From the NCBI GenBank assembly GCA_002413305.1, contig DHWS01000166.1, forward strand, positions 5,158 through 14,046: 8,889 nt of DNA, in the 5' to 3' direction. Of this stretch, positions 1 through 6,691 are shown piece after piece. Below the pieces are notes generated by a model that ran no database searches, was not told the DNA's origin, and saw only the letters and a list, made by a program, of their open reading frames with translations. Every line of letters starts with the position of its first letter. The first letter of the stretch is position 1. Source of the stretch: Actinobacteria bacterium UBA5176 (GTDB lineage: Bacteria > Actinomycetota > UBA4738). A program made the position numbers and the translations under genes.

Positions 1-506
1 GCGCCGAGCGGCTCGTCGAGCAGCAGCACCTTGGGCCGGTTGACGAGGGCGCGGGCCAGGGCCACCCGCTGTTGCTGCCCGCCCGACAGCTGCGATGGCT
101 TGCGCTCCTCGAACCCCGGCAGGTCAACCAGGGCCAGCGACTCCTTCACCCGCCGTTCGATGTCCGGCTTCGGGACCTTCCGCCGGCGGAGGCCGAACGC
201 CACGTTCTCGTGCACGGAGAGGTGCGGGAACAGCGCGTAGGACTGGAACACCGTGTTGACATCGCGCCGGAACGACGGGAGGTTCGTGACGTCGGAGCCA
301 CCGAGCTGGATCGAGCCCAGCGAGGGCTCCTCGAAGCCCCCGATCATCCGCAGCGTGGTGGTCTTTCCGCAGCCGGAGGGCCCGAGGAGGCTGAAGAACT
401 CGCCCGCCCCGATCTCCAGGCTCAGGTCGTCGACGGCGGTGACGTCGCCGAACCGCTTCGTCACCCGGAGGAGCTGGACGTTGGTCGAAGGATCGGTGGG
501 AGCCAC
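1..506 (-). CDS. potA: PotA-like ABC transporter ATP-binding protein (N-terminal part, cut by window edge)
   Basis: This is the ATPase subunit of an importer of the spermidine/putrescine (PotA) type. It would hydrolyse ATP at the inner face of the membrane to drive uptake. About 168 residues are visible. Walker [10 protein letters not shown] is at residues 42-50, the Q-loop glutamine is at 88 within [13 protein letters not shown] (a stretch typical of PotA), the signature LSGGQQQR is at 140-147, and Walker B VLLLDEP is at 160-166. The D-loop, H-loop and the C-terminal TOBE domain lie off the left edge. The GTG start at 504-506 was chosen because AGGAG lies five bases upstream; an in-frame GTG at 549-551 would add 15 residues but has no better support. 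A PotC-like permease on the same strand about 7.5 kb away is the likely partner. Family assignment is strong. The substrate (polyamine rather than another cation) is inferred from motif style and neighbours. Confidence 0.9.
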   Translation of the reverse strand, partial: MAPTDPSTNVQLLRVTKRFGDVTAVDDLSLEIGAGEFFSLLGPSGCGKTTTLRMIGGFEEPSLGSIQLGGSDVTNLPSFRRDVNTVFQSYALFPHLSVHENVAFGLRRRKVPKPDIERRVKESLALVDLPGFEERKPSQLSGGQQQRVALARALVNRPKVLLLDEPLG

Positions 507-511
507 GGATG

Positions 512-516
512 CTCCT
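512..516 (-). promoter_or_regulatory. Ribosome binding site of the PotA-like gene
   Basis: AGGAG on the minus strand, separated by five bases from the GTG at 504-506. It decides the start of this gene in favour of the GTG over the upstream in-frame GTG at 549-551. Confidence 0.6.
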
Positions 517-650
517 GGTCGTAGATCGCTGGTCGGAGCCGATTGTGCCACGCCGCCTCCCGCGAACGACAGGGTCCCGGGTTCCTGGTTCGGTTCACCG
601 GACCGTAGCCTATCGCTCTTCCGGCGCGGGCTTCCCGCCGGGCGAAACGA

Positions 651-675
651 GCCTGCCCGCTTTGTACAGGCGGGC
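651..675. promoter_or_regulatory. Palindromic TTGTACA site upstream of the LysDH-like gene
   Basis: This site is in the divergent spacer between the potA-like gene and the LysDH-like gene. The self-complementary hexamer TGTACA (663-668) is flanked by GCCCGC (655-660) and GCGGGC (670-675), which are inverted repeats. An overlapping alternative pairing is GCCTG (651-655) with CAGGC (667-671). The TTGTACA core resembles the TTGTACG elements before patD and pucR/gabT, but on the reverse strand it matches the 10-base half-site only at about 7 of 10 positions. It ends 38 bases before the ATG at 714. It could be a weak member of the same operator family or an independent site. The rest of the 207-base spacer (507-713) holds no gene I can support; TAGGCT (607-612, minus strand) could be a -10 hexamer for potA but has no convincing -35. 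Confidence 0.35.
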
Positions 676-713
676 GAGACCGGTTGGACATCCCGGCGAA
701 CACACTGGCCGCG

Positions 714-1868
714 ATGCGGGCGATCGTGGTGGGCGGGGCCGGGGCGATGGGCCGGGTGGCAGCATGGGACCTCGCCCGTTCGCCCGGGGTCGAACAGGTC
801 ACGATCGCGGACCTGGACGGCGACCGGGCTGCGGCCGTGGCCGAGCGGATGGGCCGGGGCTCGGCGGCTAGCGTCCGGGGGGTCGCGGCCGACGTGGGCT
901 CGGACGGACTCGCCGGCGTGCTCGGTGGCCACGACGTCTGCATAGCGTCCGTGGCCTACCGCCTGAACCCGCTGATCGCGTCGGCCTGCCTCGACGCAGG
1001 CTGCCACTACGTCGACCTCGGCGGGCTGTTCCACGTGGCGCTGCGGACGCTGGAGCTCGGGCCCCGGTTCGACCGCGCCGGGCTGACCGGCGTGACCTGC
1101 ATGGGCGGCAGCCCGGGGATCACCAACCTCCTCGCGGTCGTGGGCGCCCGCGCGCTGGACCGGGTCCACGCGGTGCACGTCCGGCTGGGGAGTTCCGACC
1201 CCTCGATCGAAGGCGTCCCGCTCCCCATCCCGTACTCGCTCGAAACTCTGCTCGACGAGTTCAGCCTGCCGGCGCAGGCGTACCGGAACGGTGGATTCGC
1301 GGAGGTTCCCGCCCTCGGCGAACCGGAAGTGGTGCGGTTCCCGCCTCCGATCGGCAGGCGAACGGCCTACACGACCTTGCACTCGGAGGTCGCCACGCTG
1401 CCCCATGCATTCCCCGACGCCCGCGAGGTCACCTTCAAGATCGCGTTCGAGCCCGGGTTCGTGGAGAAGTTCACGCTGCTCGCGGCGATCGGGCTGGCGT
1501 CCGGGGAGCCCATCGTGGCGGGTCGCCAGGTGGTGCGTCCCCGCGATGTCCTGATCGCCCTGGGGCGCGGGCTGCCACAGCCCGAGGGGGTCGAGGACAT
1601 CGAATGCCTTCGTGTGGTGCTTGAGGGCGAACGGGCCGGGAAGTCCGCGACGGTCACCGCCGAGGCATTGGTCCGGCCGAACCACGAGGCCGGGATCGGG
1701 GCGGGCGGATTGGACACCGGCGTGCCGCCGTCGATCGTCGCCCAGATGATCGTGGCGGGGGAGGTCCGGGGACCGGGGATGTTCGCGCCCGAGGAAGCGG
1801 TCGATCCTGACCGGTTCTTCGCACGCCTGGCCGAACGAGGGATGACGTACCGGGTGCGAACCGCCTAA
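714..1868 (+). CDS. Lysine 6-dehydrogenase-like / saccharopine dehydrogenase family oxidoreductase
   Basis: This is a 384-residue NAD(P)-dependent dehydrogenase of the saccharopine dehydrogenase superfamily. The N-terminus is a Rossmann fold with the loop GGAGAMG at residues 7-13, and the second strand ends IADLD (31-35). The acidic residue there usually favours NAD over NADP. Length and order of motifs, as I recall them, follow bacterial L-lysine 6-dehydrogenase: a PG-x-x-N segment near 134-138, a SLETLLDEF segment near 175-183, RNG-x-x-x-EVP near 191-199, RPRDVL near 275-280, and a C-terminal MFAPEEAV segment near 356-363. That enzyme oxidatively deaminates lysine to 2-aminoadipate 6-semialdehyde, releasing ammonia. 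Other family members make or split saccharopine, carboxynorspermidine or homospermidine, so an amine or polyamine substrate is also possible. The ATG at 714 puts the Rossmann motif at the expected place; an in-frame TTG at 684 would add ten residues, and neither start has a clear Shine-Dalgarno. The gene is monocistronic here and ends 7 bases from the convergent ALDH. Family is sure; the lysine substrate is a hypothesis. Confidence 0.85.
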   Translation: MRAIVVGGAGAMGRVAAWDLARSPGVEQVTIADLDGDRAAAVAERMGRGSAASVRGVAADVGSDGLAGVLGGHDVCIASVAYRLNPLIASACLDAGCHYVDLGGLFHVALRTLELGPRFDRAGLTGVTCMGGSPGITNLLAVVGARALDRVHAVHVRLGSSDPSIEGVPLPIPYSLETLLDEFSLPAQAYRNGGFAEVPALGEPEVVRFPPPIGRRTAYTTLHSEVATLPHAFPDAREVTFKIAFEPGFVEKFTLLAAIGLASGEPIVAGRQVVRPRDVLIALGRGLPQPEGVEDIECLRVVLEGERAGKSATVTAEALVRPNHEAGIGAGGLDTGVPPSIVAQMIVAGEVRGPGMFAPEEAVDPDRFFARLAERGMTYRVRTA

Positions 1869-1875
1869 GGGGCTC

Positions 1876-3300
1876 CTACAGCGGGACGTGGGAGAGGACC
1901 ATGATCCGCGGTTCGGTCATCTCCTCCATCGCCCACCGCAGGCCCTCCCGCCCGTATCCCGACTCCTTCGCGCCTCCGTACGGCATCTGGTCCGCCCGGA
2001 ACGCGCTCACGTCGTTCACGATCAAGCCGCCCACCTGGATCTCCCGGTGGGCGAGCATGGCCCGCTCGATCGAGGATGTGAACAGGCCCGCCTGCAGTCC
2101 GTACGGCGAATCGTTCACCAGAGCCAGAGCCTGTTCGAACGTCTCGTATCGCTCCAGGGTGATGACGGGGCCGAAGATCTCCTGGCATCGCACGTTCATC
2201 TCGGGTTTGGTGTTCGTGAGGATCGTCGGCCAGTACAAGGGGTCCCGGCGCGTGCCGCCGGTGAGGATCTCGGCGCCCTGCGAGACGGCTTCTTTCACCC
2301 ACGCGTCGATCCGTTCCAGCGAGCCGTGATCGATGACCGGCCCCACGTCCACCGTCGGGTCCATGGGGTCGCCGACCTTCAGGCCTTCGACCTGCTTGAC
2401 GAGGCGCGGGACGAACTCGTCGTACACCTCCGACTGGACGAACACCCGCTGGACGCTGATGCACGACTGCCCGGCCTGGTAGTACCCGCCGACGGCGATC
2501 CGCTGCGCGGCGAAGTCGAGGTCCGCGTCGCCGTGGACGATCACCCCGGCGTTCCCCCCCAGCTCGAGCGTGGCATGCTTGTGCGGGTCGAGGCCCTTCA
2601 GCGTCCAGCCGATCCCGCTGCCGGTGAAACTCAGCTTCTTGAACCGGCTGTCCTCGACCAGCTTCTGGGCGCGCTCGCCGGACACGGGGAGGACCGAGAG
2701 CATCCCCTTCGGCAGGTCCGTCTCGTCGAACAGCTCGGCCAGGGCCAGCGCGCCGAGCGGGGTGACCCCCGCCGGCTTCAGCACGATCGGCGCTCCGACG
2801 GCCAGCGCGGGGGCGATCTTGTGCGCCACCAGGTTGACCGGGAAGTTGAACGGGCTGATCCCGAACACGGGCCCGTAGGGGAACCGGCGGATGATCCCGG
2901 CCCGCGACCCGAGTGATTCCTCGGTGTCCAGGGCCATGAACTCCCCGCCGAACCGCCGCGTCTCCTCCGACGCCCACCGGAACGTGGAGACCGCCCGGGT
3001 GACTTCGACCTTCGACCACTTGAGCGGCTTGCCGCCCTCGCGGGCGACGATCTCGGCCATCTCGTCCAGGCGCTCGGAGATGCGCCGGGAGATGTGGAGC
3101 AGCGCTTCGGCGCGGACCCATGTCGGGAGCCTGCGGGACTCGTCGAAGGTCTCCACGGCCTTCACGACCGCTTCCTCGACGTCGGCATCCGTGGGAACTC
3201 CGATCTCCGCGACCACCGTGTCGTCGAAGGGGCTCCGGACCTCGAGGGTCCCGGTGCCGGTTCGCCATCCGCCCGCCACGTAGAAGGGCTTCGTCGTCAT
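1876..3300 (-). CDS. NAD(P)-dependent aldehyde dehydrogenase, lactaldehyde dehydrogenase/F21-like
   Basis: This 474-residue, full-length cytosolic aldehyde dehydrogenase oxidises an aldehyde to the acid. Catalytic residues visible are Asn152 (in FNFP), Lys175 (LKPA, cofactor), Glu246 (LELGG), nucleophile Cys280 (in GQSCISVQR) and Glu374 (EIFGP). The [14 protein letters not shown] segment, the CISVQR motif after the nucleophile, and the C-terminal [16 protein letters not shown] segment resemble the lactaldehyde dehydrogenase-like/ALDH family 21 group, not classical succinate semialdehyde dehydrogenase (GabD). It is the downstream gene of a two-gene operon with the PatD-like enzyme: the gap is 34 bases and it has its own GAGGTGA ribosome binding site (3308-3314) seven bases before the ATG. 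Because GabT yields a semialdehyde and no GabD is present in this window, this enzyme may take succinate, glutarate or 2-aminoadipate semialdehyde. The substrate is inferred from context only. Confidence 0.88.
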   Translation of the reverse strand: MTTKPFYVAGGWRTGTGTLEVRSPFDDTVVAEIGVPTDADVEEAVVKAVETFDESRRLPTWVRAEALLHISRRISERLDEMAEIVAREGGKPLKWSKVEVTRAVSTFRWASEETRRFGGEFMALDTEESLGSRAGIIRRFPYGPVFGISPFNFPVNLVAHKIAPALAVGAPIVLKPAGVTPLGALALAELFDETDLPKGMLSVLPVSGERAQKLVEDSRFKKLSFTGSGIGWTLKGLDPHKHATLELGGNAGVIVHGDADLDFAAQRIAVGGYYQAGQSCISVQRVFVQSEVYDEFVPRLVKQVEGLKVGDPMDPTVDVGPVIDHGSLERIDAWVKEAVSQGAEILTGGTRRDPLYWPTILTNTKPEMNVRCQEIFGPVITLERYETFEQALALVNDSPYGLQAGLFTSSIERAMLAHREIQVGGLIVNDVSAFRADQMPYGGAKESGYGREGLRWAMEEMTEPRIMVLSHVPL

Positions 3301-3334
3301 CTCTTCGTCACCTCATCGCATGGGATCGGTCGGA

Positions 3335-4780
3335 TCAGTCGAGCGACGCCATCACGTGCTTGATGTTCGTGTACTCCTCGATGGAGTAGATGCTCATGTC
3401 CTTCCCGTGGCCGCTCTGCTTGTACCCGCCGTGTGGCATCTCCGGGGTGAGCGGGATGTGGGTGTTGATCCACACGGTGCCGAACTGGAGGCGGCGGGCC
3501 ATCCGGAGGGCGCGACCGATGTCGCGGGTCCACACGCTCGCCGCCAGGCCGTAGTCGACGCCGTTCGCCCAGCGGACGGCCTCCTCCTCGTCGGAGAACC
3601 GCTGCACCGTGACCACCGGGCCGAACACCTCGCGCTGGATGATCTCGTCGTCTTGGCCGACGCCGGCGACGACCGTGGGCCGGTAGTAGAAGCCGGGCCG
3701 GTCCATCACCTCGCCCCCAGCCAGAATCTTCGCGCCCCCTTGGCGGGCCCGGTCCACGAAGCCGGTCACCCGTTCGAGCTGCTCCTTCGAGACGACCGAC
3801 CCCATCTCGGCGTCCTCGTCGAAGGGCTGGCCGACCTTGATCGCTTCCACCTGCGGGACCAGCTCGGCGAGCAGGTCGTCGTGGATCTTCGGTCCCGCCA
3901 TCACCCGAGTAGCGGCAGTGCAGTCCTGCCCCGAGTTGAAGTAGCCGGCGGTCTTGATCCACTCCACCGCGGACGCAAGATCCGCGTCGTCGAACACCAC
4001 GACAGGTGCCTTGCCGCCCAGCTCCAGGTGGACCCGCTTCAGCGAGTCGGCGGCGTTGCGCGAGATCAGCTTCCCCGTGTCCACGTCCCCGGTCAGCGAG
4101 ACGATACCCACGTCGGGATTGCGGACGATCGCGTCGCCGGCCGGGACGCCGTCGCCGGTAACCACGTTGAACACGCCCGGCGGGAAGATGTCGGCGGCCA
4201 GTTCGGCGACCCGGAGCAGGGTGAGCGGGGTCCACTCGCTGGGCTTCACGACCACGCAGTTCCCGGCCGCCAGAGCCGGCCCGACCTTCCACACCGCCAT
4301 GAACAGCGGATAGTTCCACGGGGCGATGAGGCCGGCCACGCCGATCGGCTCGCGCCGGATGAACGACGTGAAGCCCTTCATGTACTCCCCGGCCGCCCGG
4401 CCCTCCAGGAAGCGCGCTCCGCCCGCGAAGAACCGCAGGTTGTCCGAGATGACGGGGAGCTCCTCGCTCATGGTGAGCGAGTACACCTTCCCGACGTTCT
4501 CGGACTCGATCCGGCCGAGCTCTTCGGCATGCTCGTCGATCCGGTCGGCGAGCTTCAGAAGCGCTTCCATCCGCTCTCTGGGCGTGGTGTCGAACCACGT
4601 CTCCTCGAACGCGGCCCGGGCCGCGGCCACCGCCCGGTCGATGTCCTCCCTGGTCGCCTTGGGGACCTCGGCGATCACCTCGCCGGTCGCGGGACTCACG
4701 ATCGGCTGGGTCTCACCGCTCGACGAGGGCGACCATCCGCCCCCGATGAACATCTCTGCCCGCTTGATCGCGGTCGCCAT
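3335..4780 (-). CDS. patD: Gamma-aminobutyraldehyde dehydrogenase (PatD-like)
   Basis: This 481-residue aldehyde dehydrogenase closely resembles E. coli PatD (YdcW), which oxidises 4-aminobutyraldehyde/1-pyrroline to GABA in putrescine breakdown; related enzymes also accept other omega-aminoaldehydes. Catalytic residues are Asn156 (PWNYP), Lys179 (VVKPSE), Glu253 (HLELGGKAP), Cys287 (NSGQDCTAA) and Glu384 (REVFGP). The group-specific signatures I recognise are [18 protein letters not shown] near 141-158, GQDCTAA at 284-290, and the tail [17 protein letters not shown] (436-452) followed by [11 protein letters not shown] (460-470). The start ATG at 4778-4780 has a strong purine-rich Shine-Dalgarno (GGAGGAGGGAGAG, 4781-4793). 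It is the first gene of an operon with the downstream ALDH at 1876-3300. The 136-base upstream spacer carries an 8-bp inverted repeat and a copy of the TTGTACG operator-like motif, so PucR control is likely. Confidence 0.9.
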   Translation of the reverse strand: MATAIKRAEMFIGGGWSPSSSGETQPIVSPATGEVIAEVPKATREDIDRAVAAARAAFEETWFDTTPRERMEALLKLADRIDEHAEELGRIESENVGKVYSLTMSEELPVISDNLRFFAGGARFLEGRAAGEYMKGFTSFIRREPIGVAGLIAPWNYPLFMAVWKVGPALAAGNCVVVKPSEWTPLTLLRVAELAADIFPPGVFNVVTGDGVPAGDAIVRNPDVGIVSLTGDVDTGKLISRNAADSLKRVHLELGGKAPVVVFDDADLASAVEWIKTAGYFNSGQDCTAATRVMAGPKIHDDLLAELVPQVEAIKVGQPFDEDAEMGSVVSKEQLERVTGFVDRARQGGAKILAGGEVMDRPGFYYRPTVVAGVGQDDEIIQREVFGPVVTVQRFSDEEEAVRWANGVDYGLAASVWTRDIGRALRMARRLQFGTVWINTHIPLTPEMPHGGYKQSGHGKDMSIYSIEEYTNIKHVMASLD

Positions 4781-4800
4781 CTCTCCCTCCTCCGGTCCGC

Positions 4801-4837
4801 GCCTGCCCTCCAGGCTACCCCTCCGGCTCGGGCAGGC
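4801..4837 (-). repeat. 8-bp inverted repeat in the patD leader
   Basis: GCCTGCCC (4801-4808) and GGGCAGGC (4830-4837) are perfect reverse complements separated by 21 bases. In patD mRNA this could form an all-Watson-Crick, G/C-rich 8-bp stem ending 20 bases before the start codon and just upstream of the Shine-Dalgarno. There is no U-run after it, so it is not a standard terminator. It could affect translation or bind a dimeric regulator. In sequence this GC-rich, chance pairing is possible. Confidence 0.3.
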
Positions 4838-4868
4838 AGGACCGCCGAAACGGGAACGAGGTCGCCCG

Positions 4869-4888
4869 CGGTTGTACGGTCGGTCCAA
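4869..4888. promoter_or_regulatory. Candidate PucR operator upstream of patD
   Basis: TTGTACG-GTC-GGTCCAA spans 4872-4888. It has the same arm-3-arm spacing as the perfect palindrome before pucR; the left arm is exact and the right arm matches 5 of 7 positions. Read outward on the minus strand, 4878-4869 is CGTACAACCG, nine of ten positions identical to the half-site repeated before gabT. It lies about 91 bases upstream of the patD start and 28 bp or more from the pucR stop. The similarity is seen directly; binding by the neighbouring PucR protein is inferred. Confidence 0.5.
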
Positions 4889-4916
4889 CGCTCGCCCGCC
4901 GGTCCGTGCCGTCGGG

Positions 4917-6509
4917 TCAGCGGGCGGCGCGCTCGCTCTCCGAACCGGCCCGGGCCCGGCGGCCGGCATCCGACTCCAGCAGGTCCCTGGCCCGCAGCGC
5001 CAGGAAGAACTCCATCCGGTCGCGGGCGCTCGACAACCTCCGGCCGCTGAGCTCCTCGACCTTGCGCATGCGGTACCGGAGCGTATGGCGGTGGACCAGG
5101 AGGTCGGCAGCTGCCGATTCCCACCTCGCGTTGCGTTCGAGGAAGGCGTGCAGGGAGGGCACCAGCTCGCCGCCGTGGGCCGAGTCGTATCGGTCCAGGG
5201 GAGCCAGCACGCTGTCGGCGAAGGTTCGCAGCGCTTCCGGGTCTTGCAGCGAGAGCAGCAGCTGATAGGTGCCGAGGTCTTCGAATTCGGCCTGCTGGCG
5301 CCCCTCGGTGCGGCACACCTGGAGCGCGTAGCGGGCCTCCCGCACGCTCTGGAGCAGACCCTCCACGGGCACGGTCGCGCCGCCGCCCGCCAGCACGGCT
5401 CCGCGGCTGCGGGTGGCCACCGCGTCCCGGATCCCGCGGAGGTACCCGAGCTCGTCCGGCTGGACCAGGGCGAGCACCAGGTCGTCGCGGATCGACAGCA
5501 GGAACGCCCCGCGCGGCGCATGGTGGCCGAGGCCCTCCTCGCACGCCGTGGCCAGCCGTTCCATCGGCTCGTCCCCGCCGAAGGCCACCGCGGCCACGGG
5601 GCGGTCCGGGTCGAACCCGACCCGCGCCAGGGCCTGCCGGGCCGAAGCCGCGTCGAACTCCCCCGCCACCAGCTTGTCGAGGACGTCGCCCTTCAGGCGG
5701 CGTTCGGTCTCCGAGACGGCGCGCGCCTTCGACAACTCGAGGGCGAGGAGGGCCAGCGCGTGACTCGACACGATCCGGTCGAACTGCGTCATGGCGTCCT
5801 TCTTCCCGACGGCCAGGTACGCCTCGACCCGGCCCTGTGCCACCACCGGCTGGATGGCGATGTGCTGCCCGCGGTCGACCACCGACAGGCTGAACCGGAC
5901 GTCTTCGGACCGCGACGTCTGGAGCTCCGACCAGACCCGGGGCAGGTACAGCTCGGCACTCGGCGGCTCGGCCACGGTGAGCGAGCCATGCAGGTCGAAC
6001 ACCACGACCCACCCGCTGACGGCCCGGCGGAGCGCCGCGACGATCCCGGGCACGCCGTGGCCGTCCAGGACCGCCCGGGTGAGGGAGTGTTCGGCGTCCA
6101 GCGAGCGCGACAGCAGCTCGTACTGTTCGGCGACCAGCCGGGTGAACACGACCTCGGTGATGGCGATGAACGGAACCGCGTAGGGGACCTCGAACACCGC
6201 GAAGCCCGCCCGGTCGGCCTCGTCGACGATGGCCTTCGGGACCGAACGGTACGAGAACCCTGTGCCGAACCCGAGCCCCGCCAGGCCCGTGCCGATCAGC
6301 CGCCGGACATACGCGCGCTGCCGGGCCGGGGTCTTCCCGACGCCGATGCCGAGGGTGAGCATGAGCTCGCCGCCCTTCAGCCAAGGTGTGGGGTCCTCCA
6401 GCTCGCTCTGATGCACCCAGCGGATCGGAGCCGTCGCGCCCCGGGAGCCGGCCACGACCCGGATGTCGAGACCCGGCGTTCGAAAGAGGTCACCCACGGT
6501 GAGGGGCAT
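4917..6509 (-). CDS. PucR-family transcriptional regulator
   Basis: This is a 530-residue regulator with the standard PucR layout and length. The N-terminal PucR/PurC-like sensory domain (about residues 3-125) contains the hallmark IRWVHQSEL and [13 protein letters not shown] stretches. A degenerate GGDEF-like domain runs from about 300 to 400. The C-terminal PucR-type helix-turn-helix (about 460-507) contains the [21 protein letters not shown] segment within 467-487. The start ATG at 6507-6509 begins exactly at the family-typical LTVGDLF; an open frame extends further upstream but has no family sequence. No Shine-Dalgarno is visible, and a TACAAT hexamer sits 8 bases upstream, suggesting leaderless expression. 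It is divergent from gabT and precedes the patD operon on the same strand. PucR-type regulators control purine and amino-compound catabolism; GabR of Corynebacterium glutamicum, a PucR-type protein, controls GABA use, so a GABA, polyamine or lysine-derived effector is plausible. Family is firm; effector and sign of control are unknown. Confidence 0.92.
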   Translation of the reverse strand: MPLTVGDLFRTPGLDIRVVAGSRGATAPIRWVHQSELEDPTPWLKGGELMLTLGIGVGKTPARQRAYVRRLIGTGLAGLGFGTGFSYRSVPKAIVDEADRAGFAVFEVPYAVPFIAITEVVFTRLVAEQYELLSRSLDAEHSLTRAVLDGHGVPGIVAALRRAVSGWVVVFDLHGSLTVAEPPSAELYLPRVWSELQTSRSEDVRFSLSVVDRGQHIAIQPVVAQGRVEAYLAVGKKDAMTQFDRIVSSHALALLALELSKARAVSETERRLKGDVLDKLVAGEFDAASARQALARVGFDPDRPVAAVAFGGDEPMERLATACEEGLGHHAPRGAFLLSIRDDLVLALVQPDELGYLRGIRDAVATRSRGAVLAGGGATVPVEGLLQSVREARYALQVCRTEGRQQAEFEDLGTYQLLLSLQDPEALRTFADSVLAPLDRYDSAHGGELVPSLHAFLERNARWESAAADLLVHRHTLRYRMRKVEELSGRRLSSARDRMEFFLALRARDLLESDAGRRARAGSESERAAR

Positions 6510-6517
6510 GGCTTCGG

Positions 6518-6523
6518 ATTGTA
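6518..6523 (-). promoter_or_regulatory. Putative -10 hexamer of pucR (TACAAT)
   Basis: On the minus strand TACAAT matches five of six bases of the TATAAT consensus. Its last base is eight bases before the A of the pucR ATG, so transcription would start at or within a few bases of the start codon, which fits the absence of a Shine-Dalgarno. No good -35 is visible. Five of its six bases fall inside the palindrome at 6519-6535, so an occupied operator would be expected to block this promoter. Confidence 0.4.
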
Positions 6524-6538
6524 CGGTTCGTACAAACG
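6519..6538. promoter_or_regulatory. Perfect palindromic operator candidate between pucR and gabT
   Basis: TTGTACG-GTT-CGTACAA (6519-6535) is a perfect inverted repeat with 7-bp arms and a 3-base centre. It extends on the right as CGTACAAACG (6529-6538), a 10-mer that recurs exactly at 6597-6606. It is 9 bases upstream of the pucR start codon and about 156 bases upstream of gabT. The most economical reading is an autoregulatory PucR site that also serves the divergent gabT promoter. The palindrome is seen directly; the binding protein is inferred. Confidence 0.6.
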
Positions 6539-6596
6539 GAGAGCGAGCGGAGTGGGCCGACCGGCCCCGACCCGGGGACCGTCGCTGTCGCCCAAG

Positions 6597-6606
6597 CGTA
6601 CAAACG
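6597..6606. promoter_or_regulatory. Second operator half-site upstream of gabT
   Basis: CGTACAAACG repeats exactly the right half of the palindrome at 6519-6538, 68 bases further on and in the same orientation. It lies about 86-95 bases before the gabT start, close to the distance of the patD site from its start. There is no matching left arm, so it is a half-site. It may be bound cooperatively with the full site or contain a promoter hexamer (TACAAA, 6599-6604). Confidence 0.45.
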
Positions 6607-6607
6607 A

Positions 6608-6641
6608 CCGTCAGCCCTTTTCCCGGCCCGGACCCTGACGG
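6608..6641. repeat. 7-bp inverted repeat in the gabT upstream region
   Basis: CCGTCAG (6608-6614) and CTGACGG (6635-6641) are perfect reverse complements separated by 20 bases. The element sits directly after the half-site and 50 bases before the gabT ATG. It could be a leader hairpin if the transcript starts upstream, or a spaced dimer site for another regulator. Evidence is limited to the symmetry. Confidence 0.3.
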
Positions 6642-6691
6642 CCCTCCCGCGGGCGGGCAGACTCGAAACCAACCCACGGACCGGAGGCGAG

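Noticed and set aside
626..638. GCGGG-CTT-CCCGC hairpin in the potA/LysDH spacer
   Set aside because: It is a short 5-bp stem with no T-run and no link to a promoter or gene end; likely chance in GC-rich DNA.
684..713. TTG start ten codons upstream for the LysDH-like gene
   Set aside because: The ATG at 714 places the Rossmann glycine motif at the usual distance from the N-terminus; the extra residues look like spacer sequence. It cannot be fully excluded.
3320..5050. Plus-strand open frame of 576 codons
   Set aside because: It is an antisense shadow of the patD-like gene, which has complete catalytic motifs and a good ribosome binding site.
3335..5521. Extended 728-codon reading of the patD frame
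   Set aside because: The frame stays open upstream through the spacer into pucR, but family similarity begins at the ATG at 4780, which has a strong Shine-Dalgarno.
4326..6638. Plus-strand open frame of 770 codons
   Set aside because: It lies antisense to patD and pucR, its translation is low-complexity and shows no recognisable family motif, and long antisense frames are expected in DNA this GC-rich.
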